A stretch of 64,000 nt of DNA. Origin: Nemania diffusa. Its lineage: Eukaryota; Ascomycota; Sordariomycetes; Xylariales; Xylariaceae. The position numbers and the translations under genes are program-made. Position 1 is the stretch's first letter. Each line of letters begins with the position of its first letter. The stretch spans positions 352,001 to 416,000 of the forward strand of contig JBBPUQ010000008.1 of assembly GCA_038501195.1 (NCBI GenBank). The letters run 5' to 3'. The notes beneath the pieces are model-generated. The model was not told the origin of the DNA. It worked only from the letters and a program-made list of their open reading frames with translations, and did no database searches. Positions 22,898-35,600 of the stretch are shown one piece after another.

Positions 22898-24710
22898 GGA
22901 CTTTGCACAGAGCTCGTTGTACTGGCCATAATACGTGGGGCTAAGCGCCAGATTCATGTCATTATCGTAGCGAAAGGCTGATGGTGTGGATATCATCATA
23001 TTTATTCCTTTTTCAGGGTTCGCTTCCCTAGTCTCAGCGTTGGGTTGGTTTCGAGAGACTTCGTTGTCTACTAGTCGTCGGATGTTGTGTAGTATACGGC
23101 GGTTCTGAGCCGCGAGGTATACTCATGGACTGGCTATTTGTTGTACTATATTTTTTTCATGGTTACTGCGATGCCTCGTTTGAGGACGGGATTGGTGGCT
23201 CTAATGATTCTAATGAAATACCGCTGCCACTTAACGTCAAATTTCTATAATTCTGTTGGCACCTTGTATACAGAGTGAATATGCCACAGATACCAACGAT
23301 GAAAAGTAAAAGTTAGGTTAGACTGCTCTCCTTAATACATGCTAGTGATATTTAATACAAATACCCCTGGGGGTTTAGAGACGCCTCTCTTGTGGCTTTA
23401 TCGCTTAACGAATACACATCCACGAGCCGCCCATTTGGAGCGTGGTATCAATCTGGGCACACTATCTAAGGTGTCAAACTAGGATTCCCACTGTAGTAAT
23501 TACAGCACAATATAAAAACGGTCCATCTAAGCCAAACTCATGGCAGGTTAAAATGACGGCCACCGGGCAACAAGCAAGGCACGATGCTAAAGGTCGCCAA
23601 CCCATCCTTTTATTTTACCAGAGGCTACGCCAGAAGGTGTAGCAGATCGTACGTTGGTTCTTGTGGCTATGGTCCCTTTCAGGACGCCGCATAGATTAGA
23701 TTTCGAAGCTCGAATGCGTGAGGAAAGGAGAAGAAAAATACACGTGGCATTGCAACTGGACAACACAAGCGTCACAGAATAGAATTTCAACATTAAACAC
23801 AGCGCTGCCAAATTAGAATGTCGTTGCGTTAGAAACTTCACCATCTATAGCTCTTTATATATCCTAGGGTCGTAATAGCCAGTACCAAGCCAAGATGTGA
23901 GTACTCCTTCATATAAGAATAGCGTGTTTAGCTATCGTGATCGCATTAAAGCCTTGGGGGTATAAAGAAGGGCCACGAGATGGAAAGCCGCTTCTCGTAG
24001 CCCAATATTCATCCGGGCCTCAATCATTATGACGTTCATCAAGGCGCGATTATATGACCGATCCAGTGGTCGTCTCCCAACTAAGATTAAGTACGACGGG
24101 TCAACGTTGAGTACTGTAGGAAGTGAATAACCAAGTAAAGCGCCACTATACCGGTTCTAGCTAGTAGTAGAGGAGTTGAATTCCAATTATAGTGCACATT
24201 GCCTCATCTCCAAACATCCTTATGTGGATAGTTTCTATACACGTTTGATTTCGCTCATGGGGGAATACACAAGGTATAATAGTAGACAGTCTATAAGCGA
24301 CTACGCAGAACGTGAGCGAATCTCAACTTATATATCTGAGAGTATGGGTAAAACTCGTCTATGCTTTATAACAGCGCGTACCTTTAACTCCCTTTCGAAT
24401 GTGAGCGTGACAACTAAACCTAGATCGAGGCTACGCTATTACACTAAACTTTCAACATGACACAGGACTAACGGCTAGAGAGTGTCTGCAAAGCCTAGAG
24501 AAGATACAATAGGGCATTATTAACATAATATTGTAGACTTAGTAAAACGATAATCATACGTCAATTGTTATACGTCCCTTTCCCAGACAGACAGGTTATA
24601 GTTCGGCATTCGAGACACAGTTTGGGTGTATGTCCAAGTCTAATTCAGCGTATATAGCATAGAGACGACGAAGTATATACAGGAAGTCAGATAACATGAA
24701 CCAGGTACTT
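22898..24710. other. Gene-poor region
   Basis: I see no supported gene. An open frame at 24176-24460 has no recognisable motif and lacks splice or promoter support. No repeat with matching ends was found. Confidence 0.4.
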
Positions 24711-25882
24711 TTACAGGCACTGGTGATAATAGTCATTTACGGCACTGCAAGTGCTTCCTGAAGCACAGGTCGTACACCCCGTCCAGCTGATACCCCCGCA
24801 TTGCCTGTCAGGGTTTTAAGTCAGCAGCCTGTAGCCAGGACCTGTAGTAGATGTATCAAGTGATCGACTACTCACGCGTATTTAGGAGATGTGCAGCTCG
24901 AAGTTGTCGTCGTAGCAGGGGCTGACGTCGTCGTTGTCGGGGATACCTTCGTAGTAGTAGAAGTCGACAGTGTTGTGCTCGCGGTGCTTGTGGTGATCGC
25001 CTTCGTAGTAGTGCTACTTGAAGAGCCTCCTCCTCCCGACGAACCTAGAATCATGTCAGTAATCTACCCGGGGGGTACGACAAATCACGCTTGCTCACTG
25101 CCAGGTCCCGCTACCGAGGTGGTCAGGCTGCCGCTTTCGATGTAAACGCCGGAGAAGTATAGATCCTCCAGCGTGTCGGGATACCCGTCGCGGGGCAATT
25201 CCAAGACGCCCAAGTGCCAGTCCGCACCGTTGCTAGACGCCGAGACAGAGACGGCCGGCACGGTTAGCGTCAAATCGTCGGATCCAGTCGAGTGCCAGAA
25301 GGCGACGGTGTTGGCGCTGAAGTCGATCTCATAGGCCACATTGTGCCACACGCCGGCGGTGAACACGGTCTGCCATTGGGTCTGGCTGCTCGCCATCCAC
25401 CGGATGTTGGGATCGGACGTGCCGCTAGCGCCGCTTAGCCAACCGACTTTCATCTCGGTGAAGTGGCTCTCGAAGAAGTTAATCTGATGCTCGCGGGTCG
25501 TGGCCGGCGCGTTCGTGTCGCTGCGCATCATGCTGAAATGATACCACACCTTGCCCGCGTTGATGGCGGCTGTGGTCTGCGGAATCATCTCGGTTCGTCG
25601 CATCGTCTGGCCATTCCAGTAGGCCGTAGAGTCTAGGGTGACCTTGACTCCTTGCTTAGAACCGGCATCGGCGGGGTTCTTGTAGTCGGGCGAGAGGTTC
25701 ACGTACTCGGTCACATTGCCAGAACCGTGGATGTAGTACTGATATGGGCCGACTTGGTTTGCCCACGACCAGTTGTTCAGGTCGGTGGACGAGGATAGAT
25801 CGTTGAAGCGGCCATCCCAAAGCACCGTTCCAGACGCAGCGAGCTGACTGCTGGCCAACGCAAGGAACCAAGAATACCTCAT
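24711..25882 (-). CDS. Secreted PL20 beta-1,4-glucuronan lyase with C-terminal CBM1
   Basis: The three exons are 25882-25099, 25044-24876 and 24804-24711, with introns of 54 and 71 bp (GTGAGC...TTCTAG and GTGAGT...GACAG). The product is 348 residues. It begins with a signal peptide ([18 protein letters not shown]). The PL20 domain spans about residues 20-255, with [38 protein letters not shown], and [20 protein letters not shown], as in fungal glucuronan lyases. A Gly/Ser/Thr-rich linker follows, then a CBM1 with the Cys pattern [19 protein letters not shown] and a final HQCL. PL20 enzymes cleave beta-1,4-polyglucuronate by beta-elimination outside the cell. A CBM1 would anchor the enzyme on cellulose. 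The last exon is easily missed because it is only 94 bp. The two-domain structure is well supported. Confidence 0.88.
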
Positions 25883-26043
25883 CCTGAAGGCACGGGGAGT
25901 GAAGCGCTTTAGCCGAAGTGCCTCTAAAAAGAAGATGAAGTGAGCCTTCTACGTGAGGAGCAAAATCGAAGACTACTCTCTTGCCCTAGGGAGGTCTTCG
26001 TCAGGAGTAGCAACCTACATATACATATGCACACACGCATACA

Positions 26044-26051
26044 TATATATA
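26044..26051 (-). promoter_or_regulatory. Candidate TATA box of the PL20-CBM1 gene
   Basis: A TATATATA stretch lies about 162 bp upstream of the PL20 start codon, next to CA/TA-rich repeats. The position is reasonable for a core promoter, but simple-repeat sequence could produce it by chance. Confidence 0.3.
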
Positions 26052-27616
26052 GGGCGCCGGGTCCATATGAGACATAGAAGAGAATTATTCTCCTAGCGGC
26101 ATTTCGGAAAAGAGGCGCTTAGGGGCATGGAGCTCGATGTCATGAGAGCGACTGGGAAAGCGGTGGACCGAAGGACGCAAATGCTCCGTCCTCCGTATCC
26201 AAATTAGAGGATCCGAAGTTTTGCGGCCCTGGTCATTTGCATCGTTACATTTGTATGGCATCTCCACCGCCTCCCCGGAACGCTGACGATTCGCGCGGAG
26301 CCCCAGAAATCGCACCAATACCTAACTGGAGCCACTACTCTGTACCGATTGGGCACTTCCACGACACTACGGCATCTCGGGATCTCCACCCGGTACCAGC
26401 CAGCGAGCTCCGGAGTGAAATGAGGAAGCGGAGGGAAAACGGTGGAGTCTCGTGAATTCTAATGGTTCCCGGTTGACCGTCGTCTTCGTCGCCCAATCCT
26501 AAAGGATTAGACTACCTAGTAAAGTTAGCTAACGAACATGTAACTATCTAGATAGTCTCTCTAGAGTCTAGATAGGTATCCAGGTCATATTTAGACCTGT
26601 AGTAGATAATCTGAAGAAAAATAAAAAAAAACTCTATGCGCTTATGCGTATACATCTGGCCGCTAGCTGATGGCCTTGGCACCCCGCCACTAGCATAGAT
26701 ATTACCAGGATAGGTAATGTACAGAAGCTATCGAGTCGACCTACCTATTTATAACAAAGCGTGTCAGTTTTGCGTCTTGATTCTTCTAGACAATGTCATA
26801 GCGCTCGGTAGGCGAATATAAATACTACCAATCTTCCTCCGTAAGTTTTAGGGAATGAATAGATTCATGTCGCGTACTGGGTACTTCATACAATTGCGTA
26901 CTATACTATTAATACTTGAGGGGTATTAACAGTGTCTAATTCTCACAATAATAGAAAAAGATCGCGGCCACGCGCTTGGTCAATGAATTATTTAGATGAC
27001 GGAAGGAGGATATCAAAGAGCAACAACGCCCACCTCACCTGATTTCTGACCTGATCGGCAGCTATCTAGACAGTGCGTATTAGCCAGTGCGAGGTGTGTG
27101 GGCGCACAGGCATTCTACATCGATTCATAAATATAAAAACACAACACATTAGGGTACAGAACATACAGAATACATGAACAGGAATGGAATTATATATATT
27201 CCCTTTGAGAAAATACCCCAATTCAGACATCCCCTCTATACCTACATATATGTCGGTATGTACCTGCCTGGTCATCTTAATGGTTTCGTGAATCGACATG
27301 CTGCCCCACGATGACGTATAGACTACGTTTGTACGCATGCATGTGTCAAGTACCTAACCTGCCATCTAGAACGTTAAGACTACATGTGCGAGCAAGAAGT
27401 TCCGATGATCTACATGCAGCTCCTTACTACAGGTAGGTACAGGCAAGTACACAGACTCCCCTTCACCTTCGCCTTCACCTTCACATTCTAGATTGCTCAA
27501 CTACTAGTACATTTCCTCAAACTCTCGTCCCGTCTCAACCGCTATCAAAAAAACACCATTCCAGAACAACTCCAATTGAAAGAGCAGCTCTGTCAACAGC
27601 AAGCCTGCTTCACACC
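26052..27616. other. Intergenic region between PL20-CBM1 and SRPBCC genes
   Basis: I see no supported gene. The stretch 26090-26460 has more balanced composition and an open frame on the plus strand, but without motifs or splice support. CT-rich leader sequence precedes the next gene at about 27460-27610. Confidence 0.4.
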
Positions 27617-28346
27617 ATGTCTATCCCAACCTCAGCCGCCGTTGTTGAATCTGCCGTCATCAAGGCTCCCTTGAGCCATGTGTGGCACCACATCAAGTGT
27701 AGGCAATCCATCCAATCAACCTAATAAAAACAGATAGCACATATATCATATAGCATACTGGTCGAATGAGCCTAACTGTAGTGGGTCATCTCTAGTGCAG
27801 AACTTTAGCAACTTCTGGTCCGCCCTCAAGTCGAGCGAGTTCGTTAAGGGCGCCAGCGACGAGGCCGATGTCATCCACTGGACCTTCAAGGATGGCACCG
27901 AGCTGGACGTGAAGCAGGAAGAGCACAGCGTACGCCTGCCCTCGTCCCTCATCCCTCATCCTGCCATATCTGTCTTCCTGTCCCGTCCACCGAAGTACCT
28001 ACATAACTAACAAAATCACAGACCATCAACCACTACATCACTTACAGCGTCATCACTGCCAAGCCTAACCTGACTTACACCTCGGTCCTCTCCACCATCC
28101 GCTGCTACGCCGTCACCTCGGGTGAGCTAGAGGGCTCTACCTATATTGAGTGGTCAGGCCATTTCTCAACCGATGCCGACGCCGGTATGTTATTTTAAGT
28201 CCCCGTCCCTTTCTCCTACTCCTACAAACGAGTAGAATATTCACATGCGATACTGTCGTGCTAACGAGAAAGTAGGAGTAATTGAGGACGCCAAGTTCAA
28301 GCGCCGTGATGCCTTGGCTGACTTGGCTAAGGTCGCGACGAAGTAA
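27617..28346 (+). CDS. Bet v1-like / SRPBCC (START-fold) small protein
   Basis: Four exons (27617-27698, 27796-27929, 28022-28184, 28276-28346) with GT-AG introns give a 149-residue protein. Exon junctions read HIK-L-QNFSNFW, EEHS-TINHYITY and DADA-GVIEDAKF, all in phase. The sequence begins VVESAVIKAPLSHVWHHIK, followed by FWSALKSSEFV, VIHWTFKDGTELDVKQEEHS, ITYSVITAKP and STYIEWSGHFSTDADA. This pattern, an N-terminal strand plus ALSHVW helix and late EWSG strand, is that of the SRPBCC ligand-binding fold in fungi (Bet v1, PYR/PYL and polyketide cyclase relatives). Its ligand cannot be told from sequence. There is no signal peptide, so it is probably cytosolic. The gene marks the start of the ordered, intact half of the window. 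Confidence 0.85.
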
Positions 28347-29184
28347 TGAATGCTGAAGAGTGTAGTATACACCGACTGCTAGTTATCATGGCCGGTGGTA
28401 GCTGAAAACACCAAGGCGCCTCGACATCTTTTTTTGAGTTGGCACTGTATTATTAGTATCATGTAAGCTTCATAGGCACAAGTACTCCCCCATTGGGACT
28501 TTCTCCATTAGTGCTTGACATTGCGTGTCACTAAGTATTTCTGTCGTGTAATTCACGTCGTCGGTGAATTTATGGCTCGCCTGTAATGGCGCGCGGGAAG
28601 GTAGAGAGCACTAATTTTTGAGCTAACTAATTATCAATGTCTCGGATGAGCAAATGACGACGGTAGGAATGTAGTCTCGGCGGTAGGTAATTTTCTAAAA
28701 ATACATACCCTGCTCATTTTATTTGCGGCAACATAAAAGAACCTATCAGTAGACAGAACTAATCGAATATTGCAGTCCGACTCAGTATAATCCGAAATCT
28801 CTTAGAGCAGCATCAAAAAACAATGCTACACAACAGCGCAGAGAGTAGCATGTAAACACTTCCGACGGCCAGGCATGCTAAAAAACGTCACTATTTATAG
28901 CACCAGAGCCTCAACATCTATCATAATCTGCTCAATATCACATGTACCACCTCGCCAGTTCATCACTTCATTGTGTCATAATATGTCCCAGAGCCTTGCA
29001 TCTCCAAACTGACTAGCAAGGTCATCTGAAATATTCCAGCAGCGACCGCTCCCCCGTAGTCCAACCCACAAGAGGCCAGCTCTACCAAAATAGGCAGCCA
29101 GGCCTCGCCTCCGCATGAAATTCCAGCCCCGCGATTCGCCAAACGCCCCCAATAACCAGAGAAAGAAAGACGGGCTTGTGCAGC
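28347..29184. other. Intergenic region
   Basis: It contains the 3' ends of the convergent SRPBCC gene and of the small protein gene on the other strand. No ORF, repeat or RNA gene stands out. Confidence 0.5.
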
Positions 29185-29506
29185 TTATTCCGCCAAGTTC
29201 TGGCCGAGGCGCACCCGGCACTCGTCGCAGATGTAGACGTAGTAGTTGGCGCTCCAGAAGTGGTACCGGCGCACGCGGCGGCCGTGCTCGACGCCCTCGA
29301 GCAGCTCGAAGTTGTGCTCGTTGCCCTTCATGTGGCACTCGGCGTCTTCCGGTATGGCGTCCGGGGGCGGCGGGCTGGGAGACCGCTGCTCGTTCTCTGG
29401 ATTCCGTGTTAGTCGGGGCACGTTAGTATCGTGGCTCGGGCTAGTTTGTCTCACTTTGGTCATGGTTCTCGCTTTGCGCGTCCTTGTCGGCCGTGTCTGA
29501 ACTCAT
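29185..29506 (-). CDS. Small conserved-looking Cys-containing protein (87 residues)
   Basis: I read two exons, 29506-29455 and 29396-29185, with a 58-bp intron (GTGAGA...CTAAC...TCCAG). This gives MSSDTADKDAQSENHDQ joined to KNEQRSPSPPPPDAIPED, then ECHMKGNEHNFELLEG, HGRRVRRYHFWSANYYVY and ICDECRVRLGQNLAE at the C-terminus. The C-terminal half has strong aromatic and charged patterning and a Cys-x2-Cys, with two extra residues (His or Cys) that could complete a small metal site. The N-terminal part is acidic, Pro-rich and likely disordered. I cannot name the family. An alternative is a single-exon frame from 29463, but the two-exon reading has good donor, branch and acceptor signals. Confidence 0.55.
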
Positions 29507-32500
29507 CTTGTCGCAGTTCTCTTAGGCCGGGGGAAAGATCTTTGGATCTCGGATTTGATTTGACTAGATTTAGTTGGTTTACTGAGTGTCGAAGACCAGC
29601 AGCGGCACTCTGCAATTGTAGCTTGAACAGCTCACGTGTTTAAGGGGTAAGGGCGCTGCCTCGATGAATGGAAATGTCAATAACGATAGCACAAAACTCA
29701 TGTGCCTGCTTAGACGCAATAGGAAAGGGGGATTAAGAGGTAAGGCAGCCAGTCGGGAAAGAGTTAGATGATCGACATGAAAGGACGAGTATGATGGAGG
29801 TCATAAGTGCTTTTCTATCATTTTCCTATTAGGTGTTACCAACTGATCGGCACATCGGTCGACCTGTGCCACTATAGAATGTCCCTGCCAAATAAAAAAT
29901 TTAATTATTTCGTGGCACAGGACGTCGAGGCTCGATTATCACGAAGCCCTGCTGTGCCCGATTGCGCCCTAACAGCGCCTCAACACGTATGTAGACCTCC
30001 AAGGTGGTTTGACTCATGCTGTTGAACCCTCGGGCCAATTGCAACTGGCTCGACGGCTGTCCTGCCCACCCGGATGCGTGCCGGAGGGTCATAGGGCTCA
30101 GTTCTGCCGCAGAGCTGAAGATATACACATCATTCACAACTCCAGCCTGAAGTCGGCGGGGGGCAGAAGTGCGCGCTGTAAACCTGGGTCACCCCGTCTG
30201 TGAACATCAAGGGATGGGTTGGGCATCTGAAACATTTTCTAGCCCGAGGATTTGGCGGACGCAAGGGAGGGCGAGCGAGCCCGGTCCCGGGACCGTGGCA
30301 CCGCCAGGCTCGGGGTGGTCTGGAGCGAGCGAGAGTCGAGAATTAAACCGAATGATGCCTGTCTGTGCTACCGACTGCGCATCTTCGAGGTAATTAACGG
30401 GCGCGGGTGGCCAGTCGAAGGGTAATGTGAACGATGTAGTTTCAGAACGAATGACATGAAACGGCCTCTATCCGTTTGTCGTGTAAAGGTGAACAGTGCT
30501 TGTCGGTACCTAAATCACGAAGTTGTCTGTCCAATTTCCCATGAAACCGCCGCCTACTTTCAAGTAGGTGCGCATGACTGCCCCTATATTTCTCTTTTTC
30601 TCTGTTTCTACGTGTTTAAAACGCTTCCCGCCTTATATATTATATTTCCCCCCGCCATCGCCATGCCTTTCAATCTACCCCGCCTGTTTGTCTGTTTCTT
30701 ACCTGTCTCATGCCGTTGTCTTTTAGTTCGCCGCCACCATCCCTTGGCATCCCCTCTACAACCAGGCTGCTGATCTTTTTTGATGAAGCTCGTGACGCTA
30801 CGTAACCAGCCTCTCTGTTTCTTGAGCTTGGTTTGATTTTCTTATTTCTGTCTAACTCTTAGAGTAGAGGAGGGGCGCGCTGTGCAAGGCTTGTCTTCCA
30901 CCTTAGAGACGTTCTCACTGTTGTTGCCATCACCGTAATAATCTTGTTTAGTACCAGAGCTGAGAAGATGCGACTTAGAGGCTTCATCTTTAGTCTATTG
31001 AAGCTTTCCTCCATTAGGGCTGGTTCTCATCCTTAGAATCAAGGTATTATCCTGTACCCCGAGCCGGTCACCATCACACGGCTGAGCAGCCAGATTAAAC
31101 CTGTTGGCAAGCTAATCAAGGTCGAATTGGTAGATTAACGTTTTAGTACCCCAGCTTGACTAGCTTTGGAGAATGTGTGCTCTCGTGGTTATTAGTTGTT
31201 GTATTGCACTTGCCTGCTCGAGTACTTATACAAGACGAGGATGATGACTAGAGAGGATATAAATTGCCATTACGACCTGCCACTAAGACGAGGCCCAGCT
31301 ATTAGATACACATGTCAGTTCGCTGGGATGGCAGGGGGCTGAGAATCCGGCCAAATCGGCCGTTTGTGCTACCAACCCTGACAATCAAGCCCAAACTGCC
31401 GTTTTATGTCGTGGGCTTGCGATACCTGTAGTCAAACCAAGGCGGTGATATCGCGCGCAAGGTGTTACTGTTAACGCTCAACCACAGCGCGCTGTTGCCT
31501 CGACCTTCTCAGGGTAGCACGGTGAGTCTTTCCCCTGCAAAATCCCCTGTTCGAGCTCCTCATTGACACTGTCATCCTGATGCCGCTTTTCCCCTCCTTT
31601 TAAGCTCTCTATCCGACCCAAAACTAGGTAGGAAATGCATTGTAAATGTGCCAAAGTTACCTCGATAAGATGGCGCTAGTTCTTGGCAACCGGTGAACTC
31701 TTTGAGGAGTAACTCTTGCTCTTAATCCATATATTGGTTTGGGGCCCTTTGGTTGAAGATTCTTTCCCCCCCCTTCCTATTTGGAGTCTTTTAATAAGCA
31801 AAGCGTGGGTGTTCTATAAATGTTTATTTGTGTTGGTGTACCAGGTAGGTATAAAATGCTTACCTAAAATGCCATCCCTAGCTAGGAGGCGCATATATCT
31901 ATATCAACGGTTATGAAAAAGATTTTGGCTCTACCAATCCTCTCAGTACATCTGTATTTCAACAACTGGTATTTCAACAATGGAGGGAACCCTGCTAAGA
32001 TATTTGAGTGTACCCACAAAATAAATACTTAATTGAAAGGTGCAGAATACATGGACATGATAGGTACTGTGGGGGGGGGGGGGGGGGGGGTACAGTGAAG
32101 AGTACCTAGGTACGTACCGAGTCGCTACCCCACATTTGTGAGTTAGGTTTGTGAATATAAAGGTTGGTGGCGAGCATCACCCGGACAACCACGGCCACGT
32201 TGCGGCGCAGGTAAACATAATCCTCTACATTTGGTAGGTTCACTTCTGCTTGTCGCCTTGTTTCACCTCGCAACAAGTTAATTGAACTCGAATACTGAAC
32301 GCAATTTACGTCCCGCATTGCGTCCATCATTTAATTAACTGTGCACATACGTAACTACAGGAAACTACCTCCTAGAATTATAGCTCGAGTCGGGATGAAA
32401 CAACTTTACACCTCGACAGCTAAGACACATGTACCAATCTAGTCGAGAAAGTGTCCAGACCGATATCTAGACTGCCGACGACAACATACCAGAGAACCAC

Positions 32501-32612
32501 CGCATCTTCTGGCATTGATTCCCAGCCAGCCCACCACTAGTGAAACTAACATCATCATCATTATCAGCGTCATCTGTATCGCATCAGCTTTGCAACATCG
32601 ACAGGCAGAAGA
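29507..32612. other. Long intergenic region with a G20 run
   Basis: A run of 20 G lies at 32071-32090. A 14-bp palindrome CGGTCCCGGGACCG is at 30282-30295. Short frames exist but none carries motifs. CT-rich sequence before 32612 fits a long leader of the F-BAR gene. The rest shows nothing I can assign. Confidence 0.4.
32071..32090 (+). repeat. 20-base G homopolymer
   Basis: Twenty consecutive G in intergenic DNA. Such a run can form G-quadruplex structure, and its length is also prone to sequencing and assembly error. Confidence 0.9.
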
Positions 32613-35600
32613 ATGCCTTCTGCCGCAGATGGCCCGACAGTGGCACTGTCGTGTGCGTACTACTCTTCTTCGCTCTCCCTTCCTGTTCTCTTTCCAATTC
32701 CCTCTCCAGATCCTGTTCTTGTTCCAGGTCCAGCCCTGCTAACTCTTATCGTCGCATAGTCGCCAACAACTTCTGGGGCAAAGATGATGCGGGCGTCGGG
32801 CCATTGCTCGATCGCATGGCCTCGGCGAAACAGACGAGTGATGAGCTAAGATCCTTTTATAGCGGTGAGTCTATCTGTGCTTCCACTTAACTAACTATGC
32901 ATCTTTATATTGTCTCTCTGATGTTTACCCAACCCTCACTCGCCCTGGCATATGGCATACGGACAGCTGCTAACTCGGTTCTGCTCTCTTCCCAGCGCGC
33001 GCCTCCATCGAAGACGACTACGCTCGCAAACTCATGTCCCTTTCCAAAAAATCACTGGGTTCGCACGAGATGGGATCATTAAAAACATCGCTGGATACAA
33101 TGCGTGGCGAGGTCGAGTCTATGGCAAAACAACATGCCAACATTGCCTCGCAGATGAAGTCGGAGCTCGAAGAGCCACTAGCTGCCTTCGCTGGCGGTAT
33201 GAAGGAACGCCGGAAGATCATACAAAACACAGTTGAGAAGATACTCAAGGTTAAGATACAACAGACGACGGTCGTCAACAAGGTAAGAATGGAATATGAC
33301 ATGATATGCCATGCCACGGCACCCAAAAAAACGGAGGGAAGCAGGGACAAGCAGGAGACTAACCAGAAGCTTCTACAGACACGCGACCGCTACGAGCAAG
33401 ACTGCCTCAGAATCAAAGGCTACTTGGCCCAGGGACACATGGTCATGGGCCAGGAAGAGCGCAAGAACAAGGCCAAGTTGGAGAAGACCCAGATCAGCCT
33501 CGCCAGCTCCAACGCCGAGTACGAGTCGGCAGTCAAGGCCCTCGAAGACACGACAGCTCGTTGGAACCGCGAGTGGAAGGCCGCGGCCGACAAGTTCCAA
33601 GACCTCGAGGAAGAGCGCCTCGACTTCTCCAAAAGCAGTCTGTGGACCTTTGCCAACCTCGCCTCGACTGTCTGCGTGAGCGACGACGCGTCTTGCGAGA
33701 AGATCCGCCTCTCGCTCGAGAAGATGGACGTCGAGAACGATATTATCCACTTCATCAACGAAAAAGGCACAGGTCAAGAGATCCCCGATCCGCCCAAGTA
33801 CATCAACTTCTGCCGGGGTGATATGGACGACCACAGATCAGAGGCGTCTGACGACGAGAACTATTCCGTCGCCCAGTTCCCGCGCAACATCAACCCTGCC
33901 TTTCGAACGTCGTCGCCCCAGCCGTCGACGTTCGAATCCCACCATGACCCCAATTCTGCACTGGCTCGAGACCTGGGGCACCAAGAACCGGCGTCACTCT
34001 TGCACGGAGATTACGATATCACCATTCCCCAGGCGAATCTCCATCCTCTTTCGGGCACGCCCCCGCAGAAAGCTCATCACTCAGTAATACCTCCGCAGAA
34101 TAACCACCATCCCGTATTACCACCGCAAACGAGTCAGCCTCCGGTAATACCTCAGAATGGCCACCCCCTGGCCATGTCTCATCACCAGAGCAGCCGGTCT
34201 GCACGCATGCCTCGCCAGAACAGCTATCCTCACGACATGCCTCCGCAGGTCAACCATCGTTCGGCAGTGACCCATCATAACAATCATCCCCCTCCGATGA
34301 CCCATCAGAACAGCCATCCTTCCGCCACAGCGCCTTCTCACGACCCGTACGCTAACCAGGACCGACGCACGGCCCCCTCGACTCAGCAATATGATGCTTC
34401 TCAGTTCTCAGCGGTGCCCCACGATCCGTATCCGATGGACGGTATGACTATGCTCTGTCGTACGGACGGTCCGAGCTCGTCAGCAAATCAGAAGGTGTCG
34501 TTGCGGTTCAACGGGATGAAGTCGTCCGCCACGATGCCTAACGTATCATCACGCATCGAAGCTCTTAACTCGGCTAAGAACCCTGATGTACCAGCGCCTG
34601 CACGGTATGAAGAGACGATCCCGGCGACGAGTTCCAACGATACACCACGGTATTCTAGCGATGCACCGCGCTATTCCAACGATACGCCGCGGTTTGATGT
34701 CATTAAATCTCCAACTGCACCTTCTAGTGTATCGTCGCGGATCGGTAGATTGAATACAGCAACTGGCCCTAATATCTCGACACGCTTCGAAGGCACTAAA
34801 TCGGCTACCGATTCCACCGTAGCACCGCAGTTCGATCTCGTCAAGTCCCCAGTCGCCACCACTAGTGCATCATCTCGGATGGACGGATTAAATACGGCGA
34901 CTAGCTCGAATGTGTCGGCGCGCTACGAAACCATGAACTCGGCGACGAGTTCGAACATTTCGGCGCCGGATGACCATAGCGAATATTCCAACCCGACGTC
35001 GTTCTCTAGTCAAGAACCTCCTAGCGGGAAGACGTCGCCAGTGAAGACATCGCCAGTGAAGCCAGAGCCTGTCGTTGCCGAGCCGGAAAAGCGTATGATG
35101 AAGAAAAAGAGTGGTTTCTTCCAAAATCACAGTCCGTTCCGGAGGAAGAGTACCAAGGATGTAGCCAAGGAGGCTGGGAACTCCCATAGGAATACATGGG
35201 CCCCGACGACAGCCACAGCCCAGAGTGCGTCGACGCCCCGACGTCCCCAGGTCTATCAACCACCCGAGCCCAAAAACATGCTCAAGGAAAGGACTGCGAG
35301 CCCCGAACCCATCGATGCCAACGCAACTTTGGCCCTAAACGTGGGACAGAACGTTTTCCCGGTGGCCAACACAGACAGACGCAATCAGTCCATCGATAAG
35401 GGTGCACAGCCTGCGCAGGAGCAGGATCCCATCGCTTTGGCCCTGGCGGAACTGAAAGGGTCGGTAGAAATCAAGCAGTCGGCGAGCCGCATTTCTGCCG
35501 ACCGATATCACGGTATATCCACACCAGCGCCCGACCGAACACACGAGCGAACGCAAAGTCAGCCGCAGGAGAAACCGATAGTGCGCCCGGTAGAACGTCA

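Noticed and set aside
24176..24460. 94-codon frame between the basic-tailed protein and the lyase
   Set aside because: No family motif and no structure supporting a gene.
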